A DNA stretch of 64,000 bases from DATKFM01 sp046154965 (GTDB lineage Bacteria > Pseudomonadota > Alphaproteobacteria > Dongiales > Dongiaceae): contig JBJXDY010000013.1 in the NCBI GenBank assembly GCA_046154965.1, positions 1 through 64,000 of the forward strand. Reading direction: 5' to 3'. Of the stretch, positions 43,103-51,355 are shown in pieces. The notes below the pieces were generated by a model. That model worked only from the letters and a program-made list of their open reading frames with translations. It had not been told where the DNA came from and did not search any database. The number at the start of each line of letters is the position of its first letter. Position 1 is the stretch's first letter. Made by a program: the position numbers and the translations under genes.

Positions 43103-43130
43103 TTGACATCTAGGAAAAAACCCCTATACT
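43103..43130 (+). promoter_or_regulatory. Near-consensus sigma-70 promoter without an assigned gene
   Basis: TTGACA (43103-43108, perfect -35), a 16-bp spacer and TATACT (43125-43130) point rightward. Transcription would begin near 43137. Confidence 0.6.
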
Positions 43131-43136
43131 GGAGGA

Positions 43137-43360
43137 TCGCGCGCAACTCCGTTGGGCTGCGCGCCTTGATGTTGGACATGGTGTATCTGTCATAGGGGCA
43201 AACACCCGACTCCCGGGCGCGGCCGTCTGTCTGCATGCCCTCCTGCGCTGACGTTTCGAAGGACAGCCCGGCGTAGCTTTGCGGATTCTCGGGCGGGAAT
43301 TCCCTTGCATGGCATCGTTCCCGAAAATCAGGGTCCTTGAGAATCGCGTTTTTCGCGAAT
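43137..43360 (+). ncRNA. Candidate small RNA from the orphan promoter
   Basis: The predicted transcript opens with a hairpin, GCGCGCA (43139-43145) against TGCGCGC (43158-43164). No good ribosome site and reading frame follows, apart from an eight-codon ORF. A short stem with T-rich loop near 43344-43358 is the only, weak, end signal. The 3' end is a guess; no known RNA family was recognised. Confidence 0.25.
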
Positions 43361-43439
43361 TTCCCACGGCCGATCAGGCGCTTGGGTGCTCGGAAAATAG
43401 GGAAAATTACCATCGCGCTCCCGGCACGCCGGAAGAGAG

Positions 43440-43516
43440 TGGCGTCCCCGGCGTGACTCGAACACGCGGCCTACGGTTTAGGAAACCGTCGCTCTATCCT
43501 GCTGAGCTACGGGGAC
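43440..43516 (-). tRNA. tRNA-Arg (anticodon CCT)
   Basis: On the minus strand the acceptor arm GTCCCCG (43510-43516) pairs with CGGGGAC (43444-43450). The D arm AGCTCAGC-AGG-A, anticodon stem ACGGT/ACCGT with loop TTCCTAA (anticodon CCT), and T arm GTTCGAGTC are all present. The discriminator is G and CCA appears to be genomically encoded (43440-43442). It reads AGG codons. Confidence 0.95.
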
Positions 43517-43595
43517 GCAGCCCGCTAGCGCGGGCGCCGGTTATAGCAAAGCCCGGGGCGGGGATCGAGAGGATCGGCCGCCGCCCGGCCCCGCT

Positions 43596-44546
43596 TCAGG
43601 ACACCGCCTTGAACTTGTCCATCGCCTCGATCAGCGCCGAGCGGATGCCGGGCTCCATGGCCGAATGGCCGGCGTCGGGCACGATGATGTATTCGGCTTC
43701 CGGCCAGGCCCGGGCCAGCTCGTCGGCGGTCTCGATCGGACAGACCAGGTCATAGCGGCCCTGCACGATGACGGCGGGGATCTTGCGGATCTTGCCCACG
43801 TTCTTCAGGAGCGAGTTTTCCGGCAGGAAGATGTTGTTGATGAAGTAATGGGCCTCCATCCGCGCCAGGCCCAGCGCCACGGTGTCGTTGGCAAAGCCCG
43901 ATACGGTCTCCGGGCTCGGCAGGAGCGTGCAGCAGGTGCCTTCATAGACGCTCCATTTCCGCGCCGCGGGCATATGCACCTTGGGATCGGGATCGACCAG
44001 CCGCTTGTGATAGTGGAACAGCGGATCGGCGCGCTCGTCCGGCGGCAGATGCTCGATGAAGTCGCGATAGATTTCCGGCGCGAAAGTTCTGAGGCCGAAC
44101 AGGAACCAGTCGATTTCGCTCTTGCGGCAGAGGAAGATGCCGCGCAGCGCCAGGGCCTTCACCCGCTCGGGGTGATGCTCGGCATAGGCCAGCGCCAATG
44201 TGGAACCCCAGGAGCCGCCGAACACATGCCAGCGCTCGATGCCGAATTCCGTGCGCAGCTTCTCCATGTCGGCGATCAGGTGGGGCGTGGTGTTGTCGGC
44301 GGTTTCGCCCAGGGGCTTCGACCGGCCGCAGCCGCGCTGATCGAAGATGATGATGCGGTAATGCTGGGGGTCGAAAAATCGCCGGTGCGCCGGGCTGGCG
44401 CCGGCGCCGGGGCCGCCATGGAGGAAGATCACCGGCGCTCCCTTGGGATTGCCGCTCTGCTCCCAATAGATCTGGTGCGGGCCGCCGGCGGACAGATAGC
44501 CGGTCGCAAACGGCTCGATCTCCGGGTAAAACTCACGGCGTGGCAT
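43596..44546 (-). CDS. pip: Proline iminopeptidase
   Basis: A 316-residue S33-family peptidase that removes N-terminal proline. VIFLHGGPGAG (oxyanion hole), IIFDQRGCGRS, nucleophile elbow GGSWGSTLAL (Ser about residue 112), GRYDLVCP with the Asp and DAGHSAMEP with the His match Xanthomonas/Neisseria Pip through the full length. No signal peptide, so cytoplasmic. It is divergent, with a single-base gap between ATG codons if the upstream nuclease start is used. Confidence 0.94.
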   Translation of the reverse strand: MPRREFYPEIEPFATGYLSAGGPHQIYWEQSGNPKGAPVIFLHGGPGAGASPAHRRFFDPQHYRIIIFDQRGCGRSKPLGETADNTTPHLIADMEKLRTEFGIERWHVFGGSWGSTLALAYAEHHPERVKALALRGIFLCRKSEIDWFLFGLRTFAPEIYRDFIEHLPPDERADPLFHYHKRLVDPDPKVHMPAARKWSVYEGTCCTLLPSPETVSGFANDTVALGLARMEAHYFINNIFLPENSLLKNVGKIRKIPAVIVQGRYDLVCPIETADELARAWPEAEYIIVPDAGHSAMEPGIRSALIEAMDKFKAVS

Positions 44547-44571
44547 TATGTCCTCGCAGGATTGTTGGCAT

Positions 44572-45411
44572 ATGACGGCGAGCGCGCGGCGGCGCCCGGG
44601 ACGGGCCGGCCACTATACATATCTGCTCCGGCTTGTCCTCCCCCTGGCGGCGGGATTGACCTATGCGGTTGCGGTGGGCGGGCGGGAGACGACCGGCGCC
44701 GTGTCGTCGAATCCCTACGATGGCCCGTCGACGGGGCTGGTGGCCGCGGTGGCGGACGGCCAGACCCTGACCCTGGCCGATGGCCGGCAGGTCCGCCTGG
44801 TGAATATCCTGGCGCCCCTGGTCGGCGAGCCATTCGCCGCCGACGCCCGGAAGCGGCTGGCCGGGCTGGCGCTCGACCGGCAGATCCGCTGGAGCTATGC
44901 CGGTCGCCGGATGGACCGCTATGGCCGGCTGCTTGCTTATGTGTACGATGCGGCAGCCGCCGATGGCGCGCCGTCGCTGCAGGCGGTGCTGGTGGCGGCC
45001 GGCCTGGCCCGGGTCATGGGCCAGGCGGATGCGCGCGATGGACTGGCCGGATTGCTGAGGCTGGAAGACGAGGCCCGGCGCGCAGGCCGCGGCCTCTGGG
45101 CCGGCGGCGCCTACCGCGTGCGATCGGCCGGTGGTAATCTCTGGCCGTTCCTGAACAGCGTCCAGATCGTCGAGGGCACGCCGGTCAAGCTGGAACATTT
45201 CAAGGACCGGACCTATCTGAACTTCGGCGCCGACTACGCCACGGATTTCACCCTGGCGATATCAGCGCGCGACCGGAAGCTGTTCGAGACAATGCCCTGG
45301 CGCCTGGAGGATTTGATTGGCCGTCGCCTTCGCATCCGCGGCTGGCTAGAATTGCGCCGCGGCCCCCTGATCGAGATCACTTTTCCCGAGCAAATCGAGG
45401 TTCTGGAATGA
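44572..45411 (+). CDS. Staphylococcal-nuclease-like (thermonuclease family) membrane-anchored or secreted protein
   Basis: A 279-residue protein. A basic N-terminus and hydrophobic segment (about 16-35) form a signal or anchor. The SNase-like fold begins GLVAAVADGQTLTLADGRQVRLVNILAP; MDRYGRLLAYVY and the terminal RGLWAG are family marks. The catalytic Asp of the DGDT motif appears as DGQT, so activity may be reduced. An extra C-terminal domain follows (about 190-279). The upstream ATG at 44548 is one base from the divergent gene, hence 44572 is preferred. It overlaps the protease gene by four bases. Confidence 0.78.
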   Translation: MTASARRRPGRAGHYTYLLRLVLPLAAGLTYAVAVGGRETTGAVSSNPYDGPSTGLVAAVADGQTLTLADGRQVRLVNILAPLVGEPFAADARKRLAGLALDRQIRWSYAGRRMDRYGRLLAYVYDAAAADGAPSLQAVLVAAGLARVMGQADARDGLAGLLRLEDEARRAGRGLWAGGAYRVRSAGGNLWPFLNSVQIVEGTPVKLEHFKDRTYLNFGADYATDFTLAISARDRKLFETMPWRLEDLIGRRLRIRGWLELRRGPLIEITFPEQIEVLE

Positions 45412-46877
45412 TACGAAACACCTGGCGTTCGCTTTACTTAGTGTTGCTGGCCGCCGTCGCGGTTGCCGAAAGCGGCTGCAGCACCAACCCGGCCACCGGC
45501 GAATCCAGCTTCACCGGCCTGATGTCGGAATCCGAAGAGCAGAGCATCGGCCGCGAGAATCATCCGAAGATCTTGCAGGAATTCGGCGGCGCCTATCCCG
45601 ATCGGCAGGTTCAGGACTATATCTCCAGCCTCGGCAATCTCCAGGCGCGCGCCTCCGACCGGCCCAATCAGCGTTTCACCTTTACCGTGCTGGACACGCC
45701 GATCGTGAACGCCTTCGCCGTGCCCGGCGGCTACATCTACGTCACCCGCGGGCTGCTGGCGCTGGCCAACAACGAAGCCGAAGTCGCGGGCGTGCTGGCC
45801 CATGAGATCGGCCATATCGCCGCGCGCCATTCCGCCGAGCGCTACAGCAAGGGCGTGCTGCTCAGCATACCCGCTGTGCTGCTGGGCGTGGTCACGGGCT
45901 CGCAGGAGGTAGCCAATCTCGCCGGCAGCGCCGGCGCGGTGTATCTGCAGAGCTATTCCCGAGACCAGGAGTATCAGGCCGATCTGCTGGGCGTGCGCTA
46001 TCTCTCGCGGACCAGCTACGATCCCTATGGCATGGCCACCTTCCTCGCCCAGCTGGAAGCCGACGACAAGCTCGATTCCAAACTGGCCGGCAACCCGGAA
46101 TTGGCCGACCAGAACAACATCATGGCCAGCCATCCGCGCACGGCTGACCGCATCCAGCGGGCGATTCAGGAGGCCGGCGGCAGCCAGGTCAGCAACCCGA
46201 TCGTCGAACGCGAACTCTATCTCCGGAAGATCGACGGCCTGCTTTATGGCGATCAGCCGGAAGAGGGTTTTATCCGCGGCCGGCGCTTCGCGCACCCGAC
46301 TCTGCGGTTCGAATTCGAGGTGCCGGCGGGATTCCACATGCGCAACACCTCGTCGGCGGTTGTCGCCGTCCGCGCCGATGGCGGGCAGATCGTGTTCGAT
46401 CGCGAGGCCGAGCGGTTCAATGGCGGCATGCTGAACTACATGGTCGATCAGTGGGCGCCGCGGCTGGATCTGCGGGATGCGGAATGGATCGACGTGAACG
46501 GTCTGGAAGGCGCCACCGGGACCGCCCGTGTCAATACGAGGTCCGGCACGCGCGATATCAGGCTGGTGGCGATCCGCGCCCGCAACAACGCGATCTATCG
46601 TTTCCTCTTCATCAGCAAGCCGGAACTCACCAGTCAGCTCGCCGCCGGCTTCCGCCAGACCACCTATAGTTTCCGCGAGCTATCCGCCGGCGAAGCCGCC
46701 CAGTTGCGGCCGCAGCATATCGAAGTGATCCAGGTCCGCAGCGGCGATACCGTCGACAGCCTCGCCAACCGCATGGCCTTCGACGATTATCGCGTGGAAC
46801 GCTTCCTGGTGCTGAACGGCCTGAAACGCGGCGACCGGCTGCGGGCCGGCCAGCTGGTCAAGATCATCGCCGAGTGA
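45408..46877 (+). CDS. M48-family metalloprotease with LysM-like C-terminus (BepA-like)
   Basis: A 489-residue envelope protease. The N-terminal hydrophobic segment ends in AESGCSTNP, a probable though non-standard lipobox. HEIGH (residues about 132-136) and the downstream Glu in YQAD (about 187) are the zinc ligands. TPIVNAFAVPGGYIYVTRGLL is the classic M48 strand. The last 50 residues (VIQVRSGDTVDSLANRMAF to GQLVKI) resemble LysM. It is probably involved in outer-membrane quality control, as BepA is in E. coli. It is coupled by overlaps to the genes on both sides. Confidence 0.9.
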   Translation: MIRNTWRSLYLVLLAAVAVAESGCSTNPATGESSFTGLMSESEEQSIGRENHPKILQEFGGAYPDRQVQDYISSLGNLQARASDRPNQRFTFTVLDTPIVNAFAVPGGYIYVTRGLLALANNEAEVAGVLAHEIGHIAARHSAERYSKGVLLSIPAVLLGVVTGSQEVANLAGSAGAVYLQSYSRDQEYQADLLGVRYLSRTSYDPYGMATFLAQLEADDKLDSKLAGNPELADQNNIMASHPRTADRIQRAIQEAGGSQVSNPIVERELYLRKIDGLLYGDQPEEGFIRGRRFAHPTLRFEFEVPAGFHMRNTSSAVVAVRADGGQIVFDREAERFNGGMLNYMVDQWAPRLDLRDAEWIDVNGLEGATGTARVNTRSGTRDIRLVAIRARNNAIYRFLFISKPELTSQLAAGFRQTTYSFRELSAGEAAQLRPQHIEVIQVRSGDTVDSLANRMAFDDYRVERFLVLNGLKRGDRLRAGQLVKIIAE

Positions 46878-48724
46878 CCCGCCCGCGCGCCCGCCGCAAC
46901 TGGCGCCCGCCGATTGCGGCGGTGTTCGTCTTCGGCTTCGGCGGGCTGGTGGCGGGGGCTGTAGCCGCCGTGCTGCTGATGGCGCTCGATGTGGCCGAAC
47001 GCAACACCAACGAACTATTGCGGCAGACCGCCGAACTTAGCATCGACAGCGTGGTCGCCAATCTCGGCCAGCATCTGCAGCCGCCGCGCAGCCAGGTGGA
47101 GTTCCTCGCCAAGCAACTGAGCGAGGGCATCGTGCCGCTCGACAATGATGGGCGATTGCAGGACCTGCTGCTCGGCTCGCTCGCCGCTGCGCCGCAGATC
47201 ACCGGCGTCGCCTTTGTGCGTGAAGATTTCCATGCCGTGCGCGCCGGCCGCGATGCCGGCGGCTACGGCGCCGTGGCGGGCAGCTGGCTGGAGCGGCCGG
47301 AGATTCGGCTGGCCCTGCGCGACGGGCCTTCGTTGCAAGGCTTTACCTGGGGCGACGTGATTTATCTCGAGAACCTGCGCGGCAGTTACATCACCCTGCG
47401 GGCGCCCGTGCGGCAGAACGGGCAGTTCCGCGGCCTGGTGGTCGCCGCTGTGTCGATATCTGAGCTTTCCAACAATCTCGCGGCGACGACGCGGCCGTAT
47501 AATGGCCGGACGTTCATCCTGCGCGGTCGCGAGGAGGTGATTGCCCATCCCGCGCTGGTCGGCGGCGCTGCCGGCCGTTCCGTGGAACGGCCGCTGCCCA
47601 GCGTGGCGGAAATCGGCGATCCCGCGCTGTCAGTATTGTGGACCGCGCCGTTCGAACCGGCCGACGACGTGCTGGCGGGCAGCCACGTGACCGGCCGCAT
47701 CGTCTTCGTCAACGGTGAGGCCGAGGACTACGAGGACGCGGAATTCTTTCTTTACCGGCAAGTCACCGGATATGGACCGCAGCCCTGGCTGGTCGGCATC
47801 TATTTTCGCTTGTCTGATGTGAATGCGCCGCTGTTGCGCCTGGTCTGGGTGGCGGCCATCGGCGGCAGCATCCTGATCCTGGCGGTGATCGTCGCCTTGC
47901 TGTTGGGCAGAACAATGGCAAGACCGATTCGGCAACTCGCGGCGTCGGCCGAAGCCATGCGCACCCTGCAGTTCGACGCGGTGAAGCCCTTTGCCGGCAG
48001 CGTCTATCGCGAGCTGAACATCGCCGGCCGCGCCTTCGACGCCATGGTGGCGGGATTGCGTTGGTTCGAGATCTACGTGCCGCGTACGCTGGTGGCGCGG
48101 CTGATGGGATCGGAGGCGCGCACCGACCTCGCTTCGGAAGAGCGCTCGGTCACCGTCATCTTCACCGATATCGCCGGTTTCAGCGAGATCGCCGGCCGCC
48201 TGCCGGCGGTGCAACTGGCCGAATTCCTCAACCGCCATTTCGCCATGCTCGCCGGCTGCATCGAGGCGGAGGACGGCACTGTCGACAAATACATCGGCGA
48301 TTCCGTCATGGCGTTCTGGGGCGCGCCGACGCTGCAGCCGGATCATGCACAGCGCGCCTGCCGCGCGGCGCAGGCAATAGCCGATATCCTGCGGGCGGAC
48401 AATGAGCGACGCCTGGAGAAGGGCCTGCGCCCGGTGCGCGTGCGCATCGGCATTCATTCCGGCACCGCCGTCGTTGGCAATGTCGGCGCGCCCGGCCGCA
48501 TCAACTACACGCTGATCGGCGACACCGTGAATATCGCCCAGCGGCTGGAACAGCTCGCCAAGGACTTCGATCCCGGTAATGGCGAAACGGTGGTATTGCT
48601 CAGCGCGGAAACCGCCAAGGAGCTCGGCGAGGGGTTCACGCTGGAAACCGTGGGATCGCATCTCCTGCGCGGGCAGAGCGAGCCGATCGACGCCCTCCGC
48701 CTCGTTCAGTCCGCCGCCGGCTAA
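46874..48724 (+). CDS. Adenylate/guanylate cyclase with periplasmic sensor and HAMP
   Basis: A 616-residue class III cyclase. GTG 46874 overlaps the protease stop. TM1 (about 17-38), a periplasmic Cache/CHASE-like sensor (about 45-310), TM2 (about 318-342), HAMP (345-400), then the cyclase domain: VTVIFTDIAGFSEIA and VDKYIGDSVMAFWGAP carry the metal-binding Asp residues, and GRINYTLIGDTVNIAQRLE ends the core. The operon with an envelope protease suggests a cell-envelope signal. Its stop overlaps the phosphatase-like gene tail to tail. Confidence 0.9.
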   Translation: MTRPRARRNWRPPIAAVFVFGFGGLVAGAVAAVLLMALDVAERNTNELLRQTAELSIDSVVANLGQHLQPPRSQVEFLAKQLSEGIVPLDNDGRLQDLLLGSLAAAPQITGVAFVREDFHAVRAGRDAGGYGAVAGSWLERPEIRLALRDGPSLQGFTWGDVIYLENLRGSYITLRAPVRQNGQFRGLVVAAVSISELSNNLAATTRPYNGRTFILRGREEVIAHPALVGGAAGRSVERPLPSVAEIGDPALSVLWTAPFEPADDVLAGSHVTGRIVFVNGEAEDYEDAEFFLYRQVTGYGPQPWLVGIYFRLSDVNAPLLRLVWVAAIGGSILILAVIVALLLGRTMARPIRQLAASAEAMRTLQFDAVKPFAGSVYRELNIAGRAFDAMVAGLRWFEIYVPRTLVARLMGSEARTDLASEERSVTVIFTDIAGFSEIAGRLPAVQLAEFLNRHFAMLAGCIEAEDGTVDKYIGDSVMAFWGAPTLQPDHAQRACRAAQAIADILRADNERRLEKGLRPVRVRIGIHSGTAVVGNVGAPGRINYTLIGDTVNIAQRLEQLAKDFDPGNGETVVLLSAETAKELGEGFTLETVGSHLLRGQSEPIDALRLVQSAAG

Positions 48725-49521
48725 GCCTCGATCGCCTCGACGATCTCGCCGCGCCGGTCGAAGCAGGCGGCGATCAGCACGCCGCCGAAGCCAGCGCCGC
48801 CATCGATGCTGGCGGTGAACTGTGCGGTCTCGATGCCGGCATGACGGGGATCGAAGCCGCGCACCACCCGGATGAAACCGCCATAGGAGCGATCCAGCTT
48901 CATGAAGCTCGTGGTTGCCCACCACAGGCTGTCGCTCTGCGCCGACAACGGCCGGTCGGGATCGACGCCGGCATGGACGAACAAGAGCGCGCCGTCATCG
49001 GTGTAGGCGGCGCGGCGCAATGCGCTCAGCAGGCTGTAATGGCCGGGCACCGCCTGCATGTCCGAGCGCAGCTGGCTGGTCCAGCGGGTCAGCGCCAGGG
49101 GGCCGGCGCGGGCGGCGACGAAGCCCTGCTGGATGCTGCCGCCATAGGCCGACAGCGTGGCACCCATGCCATGCTCCACCATCCAGCCGAATACCTCGCG
49201 GGGATTGGGGGCGAACTGCAGCTGCAGCAGCTTCTGCCACATCTCTTCCTGGGCGCCGCGCAGGAAGGCGATGTCGAACAGGAACATCCCCGGCCGCGCC
49301 AGCATGCGGCGGCGGAAACTCAGGAGTTCGTCGATGGCGCCACGCACCTCCGCACCATGGCCCATGGCATTGCCCAGATAGACCAGCCGGTCGCCGGGCT
49401 GGAACCGCCGCTCGATCTCGCTATGGAGCCGGCTCAGCCGTTCGGCCGCGCCATGGATGGACGCCACCGCCCACACCCGCGCCGCTTTGCGCAGCAGGGC
49501 GAACGTGTCACGAACCGACAT
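48721..49521 (-). CDS. Degenerate PPP-type metallophosphatase-like protein
   Basis: A 266-residue protein with the block order of serine/threonine metallophosphatases but altered metal motifs: AVASIHGAAERLSRL replaces GDIHG, LVYLGNAMGHG replaces LGDxVDRG, and no GNH motif is evident, while LLFVHAGVDPDRPLS keeps the late His-Ala-Gly. Loss of the metal-binding Asp residues suggests a non-catalytic pseudophosphatase, or an enzyme with a changed centre. No signal peptide. Confidence 0.75.
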   Translation of the reverse strand: MSVRDTFALLRKAARVWAVASIHGAAERLSRLHSEIERRFQPGDRLVYLGNAMGHGAEVRGAIDELLSFRRRMLARPGMFLFDIAFLRGAQEEMWQKLLQLQFAPNPREVFGWMVEHGMGATLSAYGGSIQQGFVAARAGPLALTRWTSQLRSDMQAVPGHYSLLSALRRAAYTDDGALLFVHAGVDPDRPLSAQSDSLWWATTSFMKLDRSYGGFIRVVRGFDPRHAGIETAQFTASIDGGAGFGGVLIAACFDRRGEIVEAIEA

Positions 49522-49547
49522 CGCCCGCTAGTCCCCCGGCAATCGGT

Positions 49548-49581
49548 GAAAAAAAGACGCGCCGTAGATAACGGCGCGTCT
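49548..49581 (-). terminator. Rho-independent terminator of carD
   Basis: Arms 49555-49565 and 49571-49581 form a perfect 11-bp stem with loop TATCT on the minus strand. A run of eight T residues follows on the minus strand (A-run 49548-49555 on plus). It lies 23 bp after the carD stop. Confidence 0.92.
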
Positions 49582-49603
49582 GCAGATCAATCCAGTGATA
49601 AGC

Positions 49604-50113
49604 TTAGGCGGCTTTCAGCACCTGCTCCAGCCGCTTCACCGCCGCTTGCTCGTCGATGTCCTCGACGGCCGCGAGTTCGCGGATCAGGCGATCGAGGGCG
49701 GCCTGATAGATCTGCCGCTCGCTATAGGACTGGTCGGGCTGATCGGCATTGCGATGGAGATCGCGCACCACCTCGGCGATCGACACGGGATCGCCGGAGT
49801 TGATCTTGGCCTCATACTCCTGGGCGCGGCGGCTCCACATGGTGCGCTTCACCCGGGAACGGCCCTTCAATGTCGCCAGGGCGGAATCCATCACCTTCCG
49901 GCTCGATAGCTTGCGCAGGCCGGAATTCTTTGCCTTCGCCACGGGCACGCGCAGCGTCATGCGGTCCTTCTCGAAATGAATTGAGACGACCTGCAGGCTG
50001 TGGCCGGAGATTTCCTGGCTCTCAACGCCCAATACCTTGCCCACCCCGTGGGTCGGATAGACCACGAAATCGCCCTTCCGGAAGCTCAAATCCTTTGCAC
50101 TGGTCTTCGGCAT
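49604..50113 (-). CDS. carD: CarD-family transcriptional regulator
   Basis: A 169-residue protein. The N-terminal Tudor-like RNA-polymerase-interaction domain opens FRKGDFVVYPTHGVGKVLGVE; the C-terminal helical domain includes MWSRRAQEYEAKINSGDP, typical of CarD/CdnL. It binds the RNA polymerase beta subunit and stabilises open complexes at rRNA and other promoters. The ATG at 50113 (MPKTSAKDL) is preferred over an extension to 50188. A strong promoter and a long structured leader lie upstream, and a perfect terminator downstream, so it is monocistronic. Confidence 0.95.
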   Translation of the reverse strand: MPKTSAKDLSFRKGDFVVYPTHGVGKVLGVESQEISGHSLQVVSIHFEKDRMTLRVPVAKAKNSGLRKLSSRKVMDSALATLKGRSRVKRTMWSRRAQEYEAKINSGDPVSIAEVVRDLHRNADQPDQSYSERQIYQAALDRLIRELAAVEDIDEQAAVKRLEQVLKAA

Positions 50114-50426
50114 AATCTCATCACCTGCTGTGTGTCGCGCTCTGCCCAAATTCAATATACGCAAACAAATCAAATGCCTAAGCCGCAAACTCCCGCCTGC
50201 TGGAACAATGCCAGCAGGTGGTTCATCCCCTGGGAAACCGGAACTCGGGACAAGGCGCGGCCAAACCTGTACATCGTTTGGTTACCGCAGGTAACCGATC
50301 TGCCGTAACACAGCTATATTGTACCCTAAACCGCCCTGTTTTTCAACTTTGCGGCGGTGCGACTTCTTGTAGAATAGCCAGGAGGGAATCTAAACTATTG
50401 TTTTCAAATAGTTGGCGAGAAGGCCG
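50114..50426 (-). other. carD leader and fdxA tail region
   Basis: About 310 bp with no gene. It holds the carD promoter (50318-50346), two hairpins in the predicted leader (GGTTACC-GCA-GGTAACC at 50280-50296 and CCTGCTGG-N7-CCAGCAGG at 50196-50218) and an AT-rich 7-bp hairpin at 50393-50413 that may end fdxA transcription. Confidence 0.6.
50318..50346 (-). promoter_or_regulatory. Sigma-70 promoter of carD
   Basis: On the minus strand TTGAAA (50341-50346), a 17-bp spacer and TACAAT (50318-50323). Transcription would start near 50311, giving a leader of roughly 200 nt before the carD ATG. Confidence 0.7.
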
Positions 50427-50762
50427 TCAAGGTTTACCCGGATTCGGGTTAAAGAGCTTGTCGAACTTGTCGGGAACGCCCTTGAACTCGTCGGCATCGG
50501 CCGGCGCCTCGCCTTTGCGGGTGATGTTCGGCCAGGCTTCGGCATATTGCCGGTTCATCTCCACCCAGCGCTCCATGCCGGGCTCGGTGTCCGGCAGGAT
50601 CGCATCAACCGGGCATTCCGGTTCGCAGACGCCGCAATCGATGCACTCGTCTGGATGGATCACCAGCATATTCTCGCCGACATAGAAGCAATCCACCGGG
50701 CAGACTTCCACGCAGTCCATGTACTTGCAACGGATGCATGCTTCGGTGACGACGTAAGTCAT
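50427..50762 (-). CDS. fdxA: 7Fe ferredoxin FdxA
   Basis: A 111-residue ferredoxin with one 3Fe-4S and one 4Fe-4S site. Cysteines at about 9, 17, 21, 40, 43, 46 and 50 are arranged as in Azotobacter/Rhizobium FdxA, with YMDCVEVCPVDC and ECIDCGVCEPEC. GGAGG five bases before ATG 50762 sets the start. The C-terminal extension (ITRKGEAPADADEFKG) is typical of the alphaproteobacterial type, which is regularly found next to carD and an S4-domain gene, as here. Confidence 0.96.
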   Translation of the reverse strand: MTYVVTEACIRCKYMDCVEVCPVDCFYVGENMLVIHPDECIDCGVCEPECPVDAILPDTEPGMERWVEMNRQYAEAWPNITRKGEAPADADEFKGVPDKFDKLFNPNPGKP

Positions 50763-50958
50763 GGGTACCCTCCGTGGCCCGGTCGAAAAACGGAACTGCG
50801 CTTGGGTGGCGCCGGCAGCAGGCAATGTCCGGGGTGCGGGCGGCGCGCTGCCGCCTTAACTGGAACCGCCTACAAGTCTTACCGTAAGCGTCGCCTAGCA
50901 TGGGCTTTGCGGCGGTGCAACAGGAAGCCGGAACCCGACACCACCAGCCGCTTTCGCG

Positions 50959-51348
50959 TCATTCCCTGCCGGTTTTTTCGTTCTGCAGCCGGTCGATAGC
51001 GCGGCGCTCGGCTTTGGTGGGGCGGCCGCTCCCGCGCGTCCGCGGCGCTACTGGCGGCTCTCTCGCCGCTGATTGGTCAGGCGGCTGCAAGTCTTCGTAA
51101 AGCAGCCGCGCCTGGGGCGCCGGACCGCGCCGGCTGCCCAGCGCCAGGATCTTGATCACCCGGACATGGGGTCCCAAGGGAAATGTCAGAACATTGCCGG
51201 CGCGCACCTGGTGGTGCGGCTTCTGTACGATCGCGCCATCCAGATGGATGCGGCCGCTGGCGCAGAGCTTGGCCGCCAGGGTGCGGCTCTTGCAGAACCG
51301 CGCGTACCAAAGCCACTTGTCCAACCGGAGCAGGGTGTCTTCGGTCAT
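50959..51348 (-). CDS. S4-domain RNA-binding protein (Hsp15-like)
   Basis: A 129-residue basic protein: RLDKWLWYARFCKSRTLAAKL and ASGRIHLDGAIVQKPHHQVRAGN form the S4 domain, followed by a basic Arg/Pro-rich tail (TRGSGRPTKAERR). This is the HslR/Hsp15 type, which in E. coli rescues stalled 50S-nascent-chain complexes. It starts seven bases after the helicase stop and is almost certainly co-transcribed with it. Confidence 0.88.
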   Translation of the reverse strand: MTEDTLLRLDKWLWYARFCKSRTLAAKLCASGRIHLDGAIVQKPHHQVRAGNVLTFPLGPHVRVIKILALGSRRGPAPQARLLYEDLQPPDQSAAREPPVAPRTRGSGRPTKAERRAIDRLQNEKTGRE

Positions 51349-51355
51349 TGCGCCG

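Larger units (their letters stand above)
43013..43439. other. Long intergenic region with hairpin, orphan promoter and no convincing gene
   Basis: About 430 bp between the RTX-type gene and the tRNA. It holds the hairpin at 43064-43091, a good plus-strand sigma-70 promoter at 43103-43130, and a second hairpin at the predicted RNA start. Open frames on both strands here have poor composition and overlap the tRNA or the neighbouring gene. Confidence 0.5.

Noticed and set aside
42970..43413. Minus-strand frame of 147 codons next to the tRNA
   Set aside because: It overlaps the end of the RTX-type gene, contains the hairpin and promoter-like sequence, lacks a ribosome site and shows no motif; kept only as a remote possibility.
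43440..43516. tRNA-Arg gene as an integration (att) site
   Set aside because: No integrase, direct repeat of the tRNA 3' end or compositional break was seen on either side.
43279..43755. Plus-strand frame running through the tRNA
   Set aside because: It crosses the tRNA gene and the proline iminopeptidase antisense strand, so it cannot be a real gene.
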